A DNA stretch of 64,000 nt from Eutypa lata (Eukaryota; Ascomycota; Sordariomycetes; Xylariales; Diatrypaceae). The stretch is taken from NCBI GenBank assembly GCA_022661535.1, contig JAKULF010000008.1, positions 1,178,001 to 1,242,000 on the forward strand, in the 5' to 3' direction. The notes below the pieces were generated by a model. That model was not told the DNA's origin. It did no database searches and saw only the letters and a program-made list of their open reading frames with translations. Both the position numbers and the translations under genes were made by a program. Shown piece by piece: positions 11,418 through 23,143 of this stretch. Within the stretch, counting starts at the first letter, position 1. Each line of letters begins with the position of its first letter.

Positions 11418-13631
11418 GATAAGTTAGTTTTCTGAAAAGGATATTGTGAAAACTAGGACGATGAATAATCAGATCAGCACTGTGATGGAAGGAATATGGA
11501 TCTTCCGGAAGGTTCATTGTAAACCTGATACCTACCTGTAATGACGATCAGATGACGCGCCACGTGACTTGGACTACTTCAGCAATTCCAAGAATCCAGT
11601 CCGTATTTTAAATACGTAACATTTTAACATTCTTGACAAAGAAAGGAAAAATAAGCCAAAAATAATAATAAAAGATTTATATTCAACTATGACTATGCTC
11701 TAGCTAATAGAAATTAGGCACTGCTATATACGAACTGCCTTGTATTTCTGCAGTAATTATACATACGACAATGGTGACTCTTGCCTTAGTTATCGTTAAA
11801 TGCTGAGACGTGTAAGCAACTTAATGCCAAAGTCTGAATGGTATTGCTGGTGCCAAGACGGTTGATGATATGCACTCCAAACCGCCTTTCACTTAATATC
11901 TAATCCTTTATCATAGTTGCTTACAATGATGATTGAACCATATCCTATGCTTAAATTGTTTCGTGTGAAGTGCTTGGTAAAAAGTATAGTTCAGAAAGGA
12001 ACCGCCGTAGTAAAAAGGTTGGTAACAAAATGTTCAGCTATGAATTTGATATGTCCTTATTGAAGATGCATTGTTAACATGCTTCTGCAGAACCATAAGC
12101 TTGAAGTTAATATTAATGCTTATCAGGCTGGCAAGTAACTTCACGAGATCCACGGGATGGATACCATTTGGTATCCACCATCTATGCAACGCAATCCACA
12201 GGAGGTTGTTTACAGTGTTTACGGTGTACATCAATTGTGGCTTATGTACCCGTTACTAACGAATATTACATATTTTTATATAATTATTAACATATAGCTT
12301 ACCTAAAGTATTGCTACATTTCGGGTACGAGATACAAAGACCAAGCTTCGATATAGCTTCATTCGGCTCCATTTAACCCTTGCAATTACCGCGGTTGGCC
12401 TTTATACAATCCACCAAAATGGTGGTCCATGGTGTCCATTACTGTGCAACGCAATGCACTTGGGTGGCTCGTGGAGTGCGTTGCGTTACCTGCCAGCCTG
12501 ATGCTTATGTTAGAGTTAGGGGTCATTTTACCGGTCTCAGTAAGCTTGATGTAGTGTCAGGAATATCTAGGGCGTAATCTAGTGATTTGGGTGCCATCCG
12601 GCTACAAACGCCGGAATGGTAACGTCTGACACCGCATTCCTCTGTTTGACCTGGTGGCTCTCAGCCACTACTTTGCTATCCCACCACATATCCCAGAGCT
12701 TACAAAATAACGAATGGTGAACATATTTCTCTTCAAGTCCTAAGACGGGTCCTTATTTAATCTAAGACATGACAAAGCAGGTAAAACAACACACCTATTC
12801 AGGCCTAAGCTTTACTAGGACCTTACCGTCGTCTCCGCCACGAGCTTCAAAGTTAAGGCTGTCACCTAGCAAGTCACTAATATGTTAACCGTCCAGAGGC
12901 AAAGATATCAAAATTCCGTTTTGTGCCTTTATGTTACAGATTAGAAGGGGAGACGTATCACGTAGTTCCGAACATTAGGTAATGGATAAAATTAACTAGT
13001 TGTAGAAGGGGAGGTTAACTTGTAGGTTGCAGATCTGTTATGGTATTTGTAGATAGTGGTGGAAAGGATCCCTTAGGGATCCTTTTTGGGAACTAGGCAT
13101 TTACTTGTTGCGAATACCTTCCCATTGTTCTGACCTGTACGTACGATCTAAGGTGTACGCATTACCTAAGGTAGATCGGAACATTCTATCGGATGCCGCA
13201 TACTACGGCCTTTCTTTTGTGAATCTCAGTAACTTCCATATTACACAGAGCATAGTTCTAGTAAGTTATATGCCGCCAGGCTTCTGACATCCCTTTGGTA
13301 TCGTCAAGAGCTCTTGTGTTCGTCGAGAACCATATAGTTGCCACTTGAACTTATAGTCGTCGACCCCTATTTGTAGTTGCCTAGGAGTATTAGGCCGCCT
13401 TGGCGTATTGTTTCCAGGTCGATAAATCACCAGCATCTTTAACTTCAGAGGGGCTTTACCACCACCAACCCTGATATCAAAACGTAGCATTCTTCCTGAA
13501 TGATTGCCAACCTTTAAAACTAACTACACGTATGGTTACTCAACATACGTACGTTGCAGATTATCAAGTGCATTACCAATATTGCGGAAGCAAGATCGCC
13601 GACTCTCCTACCTTTTCCCTACATCATTAGA
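11418..13631. other. Gene-poor stretch
   Basis: About 2.2 kb with only short, unconvincing open frames. It contains a near-perfect palindrome at 13063-13085 and fragments such as CAACGCAATCCAC / CAACGCAATGCAC (near 12190 and 12450) that may be remnants of a repeat. No transposase or reverse-transcriptase motif was seen. Confidence 0.45.
13063..13085. repeat. Inverted repeat (palindrome)
   Basis: Arms AAAGGATCCCT and AGGGATCCTTT are perfect complements, separated by a single T. It could form an 11-bp stem. It lies in a gene-poor stretch and could be a cruciform, a repeat end or chance. Confidence 0.6.
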
Positions 13632-14157
13632 GATAGTATCCGTCTCCTGGAACCAGAGATAATACCCGTCTCCTGGAACCAGCTATATTATCCGCTTCCT
13701 AGACCCGGAGACAGCATCCGCCTCCTGGAGCAAGACATAGTACCCACCTTTTGGAACCGGAGATAGTACTGGCCTCCTGAAAACTAGATATAACATCTAT
13801 CTCCTGGAACCAGATATAGCCCGCCTACTGAACCCAGAGATAGCACCGGCCCTCTGGAACCCAAGATAGCACCCGCCTTCTGGAACCAGAGATAATACGC
13901 GCCTTTTGGGGCCGGATTTCGTACCCGCCTCCTGAAACCTAAGATAGCACCCGCCCTTTGGAACGAGAGATACAGTGCCCGCCTTTTGGAACAAGGGATA
14001 TAGCACCCGCCTTAGAACAAGAGACATAGTACCCGCCTCCTAGGATAAAAGATAGTACCCGCCTTTTGGAACGAGGTATATAGCACCTGCCTTTCAGAAC
14101 GAGATATATAGCACCCACCTCCTAGAACCAAAGATAGTACCCGCTTTTGGAACCAGG
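13632..14157. repeat. Degenerate minisatellite, about 20 copies of 26 bp
   Basis: Copies with a core of GATAGTACCCGCCTCCTGGA and a tail like ACCAGA follow each other without gaps. Most are 26 bp; a few are 24-29 bp. I counted 20 copies by eye. Copies differ at 2-8 positions, many being C/T and G/A changes. Open frames across it are periodic artefacts of the repeat, not genes. Confidence 0.85.
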
Positions 14158-14504
14158 CGATCCAGTAATTTCCATACATGCTTTGTAGATCACTGCGAGC
14201 GTCACTGGCTATCCAATACTAGGCAGACTGTTGTTGTTCTCAGCAAGAATTCTTCACCCTTTATCACGACTATACGGTACCTCCGGGAATCAGGTACGTC
14301 ATTTGTCCATTGCCTTTCAGTGCACATCTTTCAGGGGTTATTACTAATGTCACTTAGCCTACAGTTCCAAATCTCGGGAACTACAAGGAAGTATCATACG
14401 GTTCCGGAGCAGACACACCAATATATCTCATCTTGCGTTCTTCTGAGATCGTTACACAATTCATTTTTTCTCTCTGAACCGAGATAATTCATTAGGTTTT
14501 CACC
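14158..14504. other. Promoter region of the small gene at 14505
   Basis: No coding exon is visible. A CT-rich stretch (TTTTTTCTCTCTGAACC) lies about 40 bp before the ATG, as is common at fungal transcription starts. Confidence 0.4.
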
Positions 14505-15126
14505 ATGTCGTCGACACGGCACGGACAACCTGCAAGAATGTTCCCACGATCTCATCGCCCAGTTGGCAACCCCTCGCCGAGTATGCTGGATGGACTGGAG
14601 AGGGATGTCAAGATGACTCTTGCTCAGCTTGTGGAAAAAGGGTACACAGAAGAAGCACTAGACGCGACCATAACAGCCCTAATGGCCTTCACCATGGTTC
14701 TGAATGACCATCTCGACCAGCAGGAACGCCGGTTACCCGTCGTCATCTACTCATTCGACTACTTGTACGTCAACAAAAATGACCAGCTGGCGGTCAGACA
14801 CATCTGGGGATATGTGCTTGGCTTTATCGAGGCGTCTACGCTCACCGGCGCCGACCTGGAGAAGATGATGGACGGCATCATCAATGTGGCTAAAGGCGTT
14901 TCCGAGATGCTGGGGGAAACTGCTAAGACATGCATCACCGAGGAGAATGAGGCGAAGAAAGGTATATACTTCTGCATACAATATTGAAGAAATTCTTGCA
15001 TACTAATCTTTAGTAGAGAACGCTGGAGAATCGGTCAAGGAATTCATCAAAAAATGTGATGAATGGCTGGCAATGCCTGCTCCAGGCAGCTCCGCCAATG
15101 CGGCCAATGCCAACCCTGTCTCGTGA
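14505..15126 (+). CDS. Hypothetical protein (2 exons, 189 aa)
   Basis: Model: join(14505..14961, 15014..15126). The 52-bp intron has donor GTATAT, branch TACTAAT at 15001 and an acceptor TAGTAG with two usable AGs three bases apart. The protein is soluble, mostly helical and slightly acidic. The first 25 residues are basic and Pro-rich, then comes a helical body with LERDVKMTLAQLVEKGYTEE and a charged helix near ADLEKMMDGIINVAKGVSEM. The C-terminus is Ala/Asn-rich and ends NANPVS. I do not recognise a family. The clean intron and the continuous frame on both sides support a real gene. Confidence 0.6.
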
Positions 15127-16481
15127 GCATGGCGGAGAGAAGAGGTATGAACCAAGACAAAGGACAAGCCTGAACGACCTTCTAATTGATATCGCATAGT
15201 CAATTAAGGAGGGATTGATGATGATACAGCATATGGGGCTTTGATTTCACCCTGAAAGGACATCTCGTCAGGTTTTGGTTTTCTTCAGTGTGTTCTAAAC
15301 TGCGGTGACTGCTGAAATGAACGTGAATATTGACAAACATGGTGCAGACCGACTATTAACGTTCTGCTTACTCCCCTCAATCCAACATTATTAATATGAT
15401 GACCTGAAGATACATGTAAATCATGAATTCTAAGTGCTTCTAACGTTTACCATTCTATCGGATAACTTTGATGAATTTCTGAACTACAAGTTCTTAGATA
15501 CCAAATCCAAAACAAACTTGGACTTCCAATCATTTACTTAATAACAAATAGTATACAGGCCTGAATTAGCTTTCTGCTATTCTCCATCGAAGGGATTGAG
15601 ACGATTCCCTTGCAGTGTCAATGTATGCTTCTCTGCTACCGAGTAGTGATGGCATCAGCATAACAAAATAGAAATGTGGTATGCTTGCATACCATTTGTT
15701 TGCCCCCTCCCGCCCCTTATGATGACTTATTGCCTAAATTAAACTTTCTAATTATTAATCACATATCCTTTGCTTATCCAACCTTTGTCAATAATCATTA
15801 TTTCTTATTCTATCATATAAAGATTATTAATAGACCTCAAAGGTATGATTATTGGCTTTCGTAGCTTTTTTATAAAATAGAATGACAATCTAATTGGTAC
15901 TAAATCTAAAAGTAACAAGAGTACTCATCAATTATCAATGGATATATAAAATATCATTCAAGAGCTAACAGATAATCGTTATCTACATGTCGACTAGCAT
16001 AGACTATTATTCTCATTGTTTGATCAATTGGACCAATACCAGGCACCAGGGTCTTATAGCTAATGCAAATAATGTAAAGAGAATATGAGGACGACAATAG
16101 TACCGCACGGCCACTCTAGTTGGCCCTGACGTGATTAGTTCAACTCTAGCTATGTTCCTATGTAGAACAATTTCTGAAAATAACCTATTTTGTGCCCGAG
16201 GTACACATTATTAAGAATGAAAACAATAGGTATTTCAGTTAACCCCCTCCGCACAATTTGATCAATGTGTAGCTAGGGCTACCTGCTGCACAAGACCTAT
16301 ATTTAATTCTTAATTCTCTGTCTTTTGTCTTCTCGTACGTCGATAATTTTTCTTCTTTTCTTTGCACAGGCAGACTCCCAAACAACTGCAAGTTGATTTC
16401 AGCCTTACATCCTTACCTTTTCTTTCTTATTCACCATCTTCAGGTGTCTCTTCCATCACTACCTTCATTCCGGTAATAGCT
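15127..16481. other. AT-rich intergenic stretch
   Basis: About 1.35 kb, notably AT-rich between 15700 and 16000. No exon with family features is seen. The last 150 bp, CT-rich, likely include the 5' UTR of the BTB-like gene. Confidence 0.45.
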
Positions 16482-17786
16482 ATGATGCAGTCTCACAATT
16501 GTCCACACTTGGAGACATCTCCTAAGGTCATTTCTATTGACCCGGACGGAGATCTTCATCTCGTAGTTGGCGAGAACCGATGCATCCTACCTTGCCTTCC
16601 ATCGGAAGACACCAGCCGATCATCCTCACGTAGGAATTCAGACGCAGAATTGACGACAAAAGAAGACGAAGAACAGGAGCAACCACACGAGCATGAGAGA
16701 GCCGCAACATACATTGTGTGCTCCAAGACCCTGTCACGTACTACTAAAATCTGGAAACGACTCCTGTACGGCGGCTTTGCTGAGTCGAAGAAACCTGATG
16801 GGGATGAACCGTGGATTGTAGCGCTTCCTGACGATAGTGCCGCACCTATGAAGATTATCTTGGACATAATTCATGGGCGCTTTGATCAAGTCCCGGTAAA
16901 GGGAGACGTCTCCCTAGACGAATTTCACGCACTCACGGTCCTAACAGACAAATATGACCTGACACATCTCCTTCGACCGTGGGCTTATGACTGGATGGAA
17001 GAGAAATTGTTCCAATTCCAGGATGGCGCGCAGGGGGGCGGCCCTTGTATGGAAAACTTCCTTCGGGGTCTGTGGATCTCTCGGGAGATTGGTGATAAGG
17101 GCACCTTTGATTACATCCTCTTGCGTGCCGCTTACCGTCTTTACTCTACGGATGGTGGGCAACTCGGATATCGGGCTAGTCAATCCGATGCACCCACTCT
17201 TCGAGGATATTTTGGAGCCGCCCGGCATGACTGGTAAGAAAACTGCACGCTGGATTGGCATGATGTTGGTCCGCTAACCATAACCCTAGAGCTTCTCCAC
17301 GCGCAGCGCCTCAGGTACATCAATACTCGTCTTGATCCATTCCGGAAGGCAATCAATCAACACACCGAAGTAGGAGACTCATTCAAATGCCTCGCTCATG
17401 ACTGCCCTCAAAGCACCATGGCCGCTTGCGAACATATGACCATGGGTGCAGTCATCCGGACCCTGATGAGCCACGACCTATGGCCATTACCGGAGAGTTC
17501 GGCATTAGAGATGAGCTCTGAGGATTTGACAGCGCAACTCAATTCAATCGTGTTTTTCAACAGCAAGCTGGGCAGGAAGCATGAAAATTGCACTGCGGAG
17601 TTCCAGAGAAGATTGCACATTGATTCAACCACGGAACACGAGATGCCAGTTTTCACAGAGTTCAATCAACGGCACTTTCCGGCCCAAGCTGAGAAATCTG
17701 GCCTAGCAAAAACAGAAGAAACGCGATATAAAAGGAACATGATGTGGAACTTGGCTATCGGGGATTCCAGGAAAATTTGGACATAG
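16482..17786 (+). pseudogene. BTB/POZ-like protein, paralogue A, with a frame break
   Basis: Likely start is the ATG at 16482; the frame is open further upstream but without an ATG. Homology to paralogue B (18787) runs along the whole length: SIDPDGDLHLVVGENRC, then YIVCSKTLSRTTKIWKRLLY, AESKKPDGD, and LTVLTDKYDLTHLLRPWA. These are the hallmarks of a fungal BTB/POZ family whose members usually act as protein-interaction modules. At about 17152-17182 the homologous reading shifts by +1: before it the frame reads GDKGTFDYILLRAAY, after it FEDILEPPGM in another frame. A normal 56-bp intron follows (17234..17289: GTAAGA, CGCTAACC, CCCTAG) and the second exon is open to 17786. The original frame would stop at 17235. 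Either an indel has inactivated it, a sequencing error is present, or an unrecognised intron removes this part. Confidence 0.6.
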
Positions 17787-18786
17787 TTCGGTTTGTAGCT
17801 AGGAGACGGTGTAATGGGGAGTTTAGCGTTTAATACTACAATCAACATAGTTTGTATAACAAATGACATATATAAGCAAAGGTGCAATTAGAAATATTAG
17901 ATATGGAATGATTCATGTTGCCATCCTTGGTTTCTATTTGTCTATATGACTGTTATGCCATTGACCCGTTAGTTTTGCTTTTGTAAAAGCAAGCATTAAT
18001 CATCACTAAAGCTCTTTATCTATATAAGTGTCAGATTCTGCAGTTCCGTTCAGTATTTCTAGGAAGCTTGGTTCGGTATTAGACTCTAGGTTAGGAATCT
18101 CTAGGTAAATACAGACCAAGCATTCACCTTGTTTCCTTGCCATAGATATGATAGGACCTCAATGTCTATTGTCATGTTAAGGAATAATGCACCCATTCTC
18201 ACAGTACTTCCTATCCTTACAACTAACAATATTAAGGTACAAAATACCAATATCAATAGTATAAATCAAGAATAGCTCTAGCATTGTCGAATCCCTTATC
18301 AGATAGTAGACAATAGGTATCTACATATTACATATATATACCATATCTGGATTCCGGCAACCTTAGCTAGCATAATAGGTATCGAGATTGATGAACAATG
18401 TGAAAACAACACGCAGACAATGGGGGGATAACATTACATACACCAACTAGCCAGTCTAGTTTACCCTATCCACAACCTTATAGACGAAATTAATTTGGTA
18501 TCCTATTGTTATCGTACTGGATTCCTCAGATGAACACTTCCGGGGTTGGGAACAGTAGGTTTTCTTATTGTTATTTTTTAAATCACTCTCTTCCTATTAT
18601 TATGTAGTCAATAGGTAGCTAGATCCATAATATTCTGCACTTCTCTATTTTTTACTATAAATACGTGGGCTTCTTCTCAGGATCTACTCACCTTCAACTA
18701 CTTTCTCAACGAGCACTTTCTCAACAGTTCTCTATTCTTTATCATCATACTTCCACTTTTTTATCATATAGATAAATATCTTCACA
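17787..18786. other. Intergenic stretch between the BTB-like paralogues
   Basis: About 1 kb, AT-rich. No exon and no leftover piece of a third paralogue was recognised. A CT-rich, TATAAATA-containing region just upstream of 18787 fits a promoter and 5' UTR. Confidence 0.45.
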
Positions 18787-20160
18787 ATGGAACACCACCC
18801 TGATTCCCCTTCAGTCTCAATGGAAGACAGAGCCACGACAGCCTTGGAGAATACCTCCTCCATCGTCAACTGCCCACAACAGCCCATATCACCAACACCC
18901 ATTTCAATGGACGAAGATGGTGATCTACGTCTCGTAGTGGGCGAGAATAAATGCTTGCTGCCCTACAAAGAACCGGAATCAGACTCGGAATCGGACGACG
19001 GGTCAACTGGACAAAGTGAAGAAGACACGACAATCGCCAGTCCAGAACAACAAGATGAACGGCACGAGCATACACAAGCCATCACATATATCGTATGCTC
19101 GAAGAGTCTATCCCGCGCATCTCGTGTGTGGAAAAGGCTCCTGTACGGCAGCTTCGCCGAGTCCGAGAAGCCCGAAGACGGTACACAGTGGACCGTCCAC
19201 CTCCCAGAGGACGACCCTGAGTCGATGCGGGTCATCCTAAGCATCACACACAGCTGCTTCGATCAGATCATACCAGGGATCGAACGCTTGTGCCTGGATG
19301 AGATGTACGCGCTTACGGTCCTAACCGACAAGTACGACCTAACCCGCGTTCTTCGACCCTGGGCCCGCGGCTGGACGCGGCGGATCTGGTATTCCCTTCA
19401 CCGCCGAAGTGAGTGGGTGACTGCTTCGAAAGGCTTTGTGCAATGTCTCTGGGTTACTTGGGAGCTTGGTGATCAGGCCGGTTTCGAGCTTTCCCTCGAG
19501 CTTATTGCGCACAAGAGTGCATTGAGCGAAGACGGGAAGTTGCAAAATGATGCTGAGTATGATTGGGACTCGCCTGACGAGCTACCGTTGTTTGAAAAAT
19601 GGATGGAACCGCCGGGAGCAGATGGTAAGATATCCGATATTCCTCATTTGTATTAGAACGTTGGCCCGCTCACACCTAAATCAGATCTCATCCGCGCGCA
19701 CCGCATCAAGTGCCTTGATTTCATTCTTGACCCCTTCCGCAGGGCACTAGAGAAGCCGTTCGACGGCGGTACACCATTCACATGCCGCCTTCACTGCAAC
19801 TCGAGGCACAAGGGGGAATGCCAGGCCACGCTGATTGGCTCGATCATCCAGTTTTTGGGGAGGTGTGATCTCTGGCCTATCCCGGAGAGTGTCCTGTGTC
19901 TCATGAGTCCCGAAAGCTTGAGGCGGAGGCTCTTCGTAGAGAATGATTACAGGATACAGGGTAAGGAGCATAACAAGTGCTTCAAGTTATGCTTCATAGA
20001 GCTGGGCATGGACCCACCTACAATGCATGAGCAACTAGCCCTGAAGGATTTCCAGGAAGCCCACCTGGTAGCTCAGTCCAAAAAGTCTGGTGTGCCACTT
20101 AGAGAGGAGACGCTTGCTGGCAAGCTGGCTGATGATCTCGATTTACTCCGGCTAGGGTGA
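18787..20160 (+). CDS. BTB/POZ-like protein, paralogue B (2 exons)
   Basis: Model: join(18787..19624, 19685..20160), 437 residues. The 60-bp intron (GTAAGA ... CAG) sits at the same place and phase as the one in paralogue A. The BTB-like core starts at PISMDEDGDLRLVVGENKC, has an acidic, Ser-rich insertion, then YIVCSKSLSRASRVWKRLLY, AESEKP and LTVLTDKYDLTRVLRPWARG. The C-terminal half has conserved Cys and Trp, for example FTCRLHCNSRHKGECQ and CDLWPIPES, and matches HDCPQST and HDLWPLPES in paralogue A. The frame is intact. BTB proteins mediate dimerisation or link to Cul3 ligases; which applies here is unknown. Confidence 0.8.
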
Positions 20161-20860
20161 ACGAGTCTTCTGTTGGCTTATGGCAGGCACCCTTTATCTA
20201 GGGGGTAGGTGATTGTAAAGGTCCATAGAGAGGCGTTTAAGTCTAATGTATCCCGCTAATAGAGCAATGAAATTTCGATGTTAATCAGACTATGGTCAGT
20301 TTCCCGTATTTAATATGCATACAGAACCCGACGTCGCTCTACAATGAGGCCGAAGCGTGTTTTAGAAAGGTCTATCGATGCCACTTCCAGATCCGCACTA
20401 ATAAATCAGGCTTAAAAAAACAACAACCCGATATAAGAGAAACATGGGATGGAGCTTAGCTGCTCTCAGTAGCCAGACATCAATCAGAGCGCCAATATCA
20501 AGTAGTGTAATACCACCGTAACAATAAAAAGAAAAGGACATCTGGAACCACTTAAACCAAATATGATTGAATTAGGATATGGACTACGTGATATACGTTT
20601 ATGTGTGTGCGTAAACGAAAGTCAAAATCAGATAAGACCTCATATAAATAATGAATGGTATCTACCAACGCCAGCCTGATGCAATTCATCCATCCATCCC
20701 GATAACCCACCACCAACCGTAATCCTTTAGTCCTGTATTTGAGACAACCTTGTTTTCCCGGTAGGTATCTTAAGTGAGGTAAGGTGCATTTCCTTTCCTT
20801 TCCTTTCCTTTGCCTTATTCATTTCCCTCATATCTTACATCCACGAACCCCCACCACCAC
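20161..20860. other. Intergenic, convergent 3' ends
   Basis: 700 bp between two convergent genes. It contains a (TTTCC)n run at 20789-20811. No coding exon is seen. Confidence 0.5.
20789..20811. repeat. (TTTCC)n pentanucleotide repeat
   Basis: Four and a half perfect TTTCC units just downstream of the Pex23-like stop codon, probably in its 3' UTR. Confidence 0.8.
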
Positions 20861-21595
20861 TCACTCAAGACCCATAACCGCCTCATCCCCAATACCCCAG
20901 GCATCCTGCCCCCTCCGATGTCCCTGGATCTCCAGCTCCAGCGCGGGCGGCAGGCTGCCAAAAAGCCCCACGTCATCATCCGACGCCGCGGGGTGGCTAG
21001 CAGCCGTAGCGGTGCTAGAGCCGGCGCCACTGCTCGCCTCGCTGGTCCTCCTAGGCCGGTGCTGGTTATTGGTGCTACCGCCCGTGGTACGCCGCCTCAA
21101 CGACGGCGTCGGCCACTTGAAGCGCGACGTCGTCGACTTGGAGGACGTGCTCAGGGGCGTCTCGATCAGGGCCGCGTCTTCCGCTTCTGGTGCTTGTTCT
21201 TCTTCATCTTCGTCTTCCCCTTTTTTTTCTTCTACTCGCTCTGTCGTGTCGCCGCCGCCGCCGGTCATCGATTTACTACTACTCTCGAGGCTGGAGGATG
21301 AGAGGCGAGCCGTCGATGCTTCTGGGTTCGACGTGGATAGCAATTGTGGGTCTGTGGAGGCCGGCGTCCGCGGTGGTAGGGCCGGTGGTGGTTCTGGTGA
21401 CGCGATGGGCGTCTGGTCGGGATCTTGATCTAGATCATCGGCCGAAACTTCGACGAGCTCGGCATCGCGGTACCATTTCCGGCGTCGCGTCCAGCGATTC
21501 CAACCGTCTTGTCCACGACGGCCATTTTGCCACTGGAACAAAAAAAGAACCAAGGTTAGTTTCTGTGCACACACATACATACATACATACATACA

Positions 21596-21649
<54 letters not shown>

Positions 21650-23143
21650 AAAAAGGGGACCGTGTGCGGGGGAGTATCTCACCTTATTATCGTAATAAAC
21701 CCACCCGTTCCTCGCAGCATCGGTATCGTAGGCGGCGTCCTCCCCCAGGGCGGGGGCCCCGTCGACGCGCCAGCGCCCGCCCTCGACCCAGCGCCAGCGG
21801 GCGGGGGCGTCCTCGACCTCGGGCAGCTCGAAGTCGTCCCGCGACGGCATGGGGTTGCTCTGCTCGTCGGTCCAGGCCGCCCGCTCGTACGCGAACAGGC
21901 TGTTGGTCCAGCCGAGCCCCACCCACCGCCGCTGGTTCTCGTACAGGATGAACGTGAACCGCACGCCGGCCGTGCTCTTCAGCCCCGCGCGGTTGCGCTT
22001 CAGCGCCGCCGTCAGGGCCGACGCCGGCCGCTTCACTTCGCCTTTCGAGGGGCTGCCGCCGCCGCCGTTTGCTCCTCCTCCTGCTTTCGCGCCGGCTTTT
22101 ACCGGGTGGTGGCCGTTGAGTGATGTAGTAGTAGTAGTAGTAGTAGTACAGGTTTTTGCCCCCTTGGATGGTGGGATCTCGAAGGGCAGCCCCGTCACGC
22201 CTCTGGCGATCCGCCGTACCGTGGCGCTCCTCCACAGCAGCGTGCGCGATATGCGGCAGGCCTTCGAATGCCACGTGAGCAGCAACGTCCCGAACACGAG
22301 AATCACCCTCTTAGTGGTGATAATCCTGAGGGGCGGCAGCGTTAACGCGATCCAAAAGGGCGTGATGGCCAGTATCCGCACGAACAGCGTGGTCAACGCA
22401 GGTCGGGTGGTGGCACTAGTCGCCGTCCTCTGCGTCGAGAGGAAGTCGGTCATCTCGAGCAGGGGCTCCATGAGGATATTGCATCTCGTAGTGAAGACCT
22501 TCAGGGTATCGACAATCTCATCAAGCGTCTTCTGGTGGCGCGTGCTCGTCGACTCGCTAGTAGCTCGTTGATGGCCTCCTCCCCCTCCAGCACCCCCTCC
22601 GCTACCTCCCGCACCTCCTCCTGCACTACCACCACTCCCACTCTTTCTCCCGCTACCATCCGGATGCTCCGTCCACCCACTACTAGACAGCGGGCTAAAG
22701 CGACGTCCGTACATACCCGCGATCAAGACAGCGACGGTCACAATGGGGGCCGCGAAGCGCAGCGCGACGTCGCCATAGCGCACGACGGCCCAGAAGGCAA
22801 CCAGCAACAAGAAGCTCTCCCAAGGGTCGTCGGTGGTCCAGCTCAGGAGCCCCGCGAGCTTGTTCAGCGGCAGCAGGAACGGGTGACTGTAAGCGAGGGC
22901 GCGGGTGATCTGAGGAGGCGTCGCGAGCAGCAGCGGCGATTTCTGGTGCACGAGGATGGTGGACCGGCGCTTGGCGGCCGAGGTAGCGGCGGCGGCGCTT
23001 GAGAGGTTCGCCGGGGAGAAGGACGCGTACGTCGGGGGCGCGTAGGTAGGAGGCGCGGCATCGGCTTGGAGGGGGGTGGTGGCGGCGGAGGAGGATCCGT
23101 CGACGGCAACGCTATCGCGGGGAGTTGATCTCGGAGTTGACAT
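20861..23143 (-). CDS. Pex23/Pex30-like peroxin with dysferlin (DysF) domain
   Basis: Model: complement(join(20861..21532, 21683..23143)), 710 residues. The 150-bp intron has donor GTGAGA and acceptor TTCCAG. Order: a disordered Ala/Ser/Thr-rich N-terminus; a membrane region with STILVHQKSPLLLATPPQ and two hydrophobic hairpins (about residues 80-160 and 250-310), separated by a Gly-rich loop; a poly-Thr run; then the DysF part, VRFTFILYENQRRWVGLGW at about residue 395, WRWVEGG, and across the splice WVYYDNKWQN with WTRRRKWYRDAEL. Yeast relatives (Pex23/28/29/30/31/32) sit in the ER and at ER-peroxisome contacts and control peroxisome number. The C-terminus is long, acidic and disordered. The gene is GC-rich. 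Splicing restores the DysF core, but the intron has no stop in frame. Confidence 0.85.
21573..21648. repeat. (ACAT)n then (AT)n microsatellite inside an intron
   Basis: About 13 ACAT units (21573-21624) run into about 12 AT units (to 21648). Together they fill half of the 150-bp intron of the Pex23-like gene. Length variation here would change the intron length and, when not a multiple of three, the frame of a retained-intron message. Confidence 0.9.

Noticed and set aside
13797..14027. Periodic 76-codon frame on the minus strand
   Set aside because: It is the minisatellite read in one frame.
16362..16481. Upstream extension of BTB-like paralogue A
   Set aside because: Open, but without an ATG; the first ATG is at 16482, just before the conserved part, and paralogue B has no matching extension.
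21435..21651. Repetitive frames with Met-Tyr-Val-Cys on the minus strand and Tyr-Ile/His-Thr on the plus strand
   Set aside because: Translations of the ACAT/AT microsatellite in the Pex23-like intron, not independent genes.
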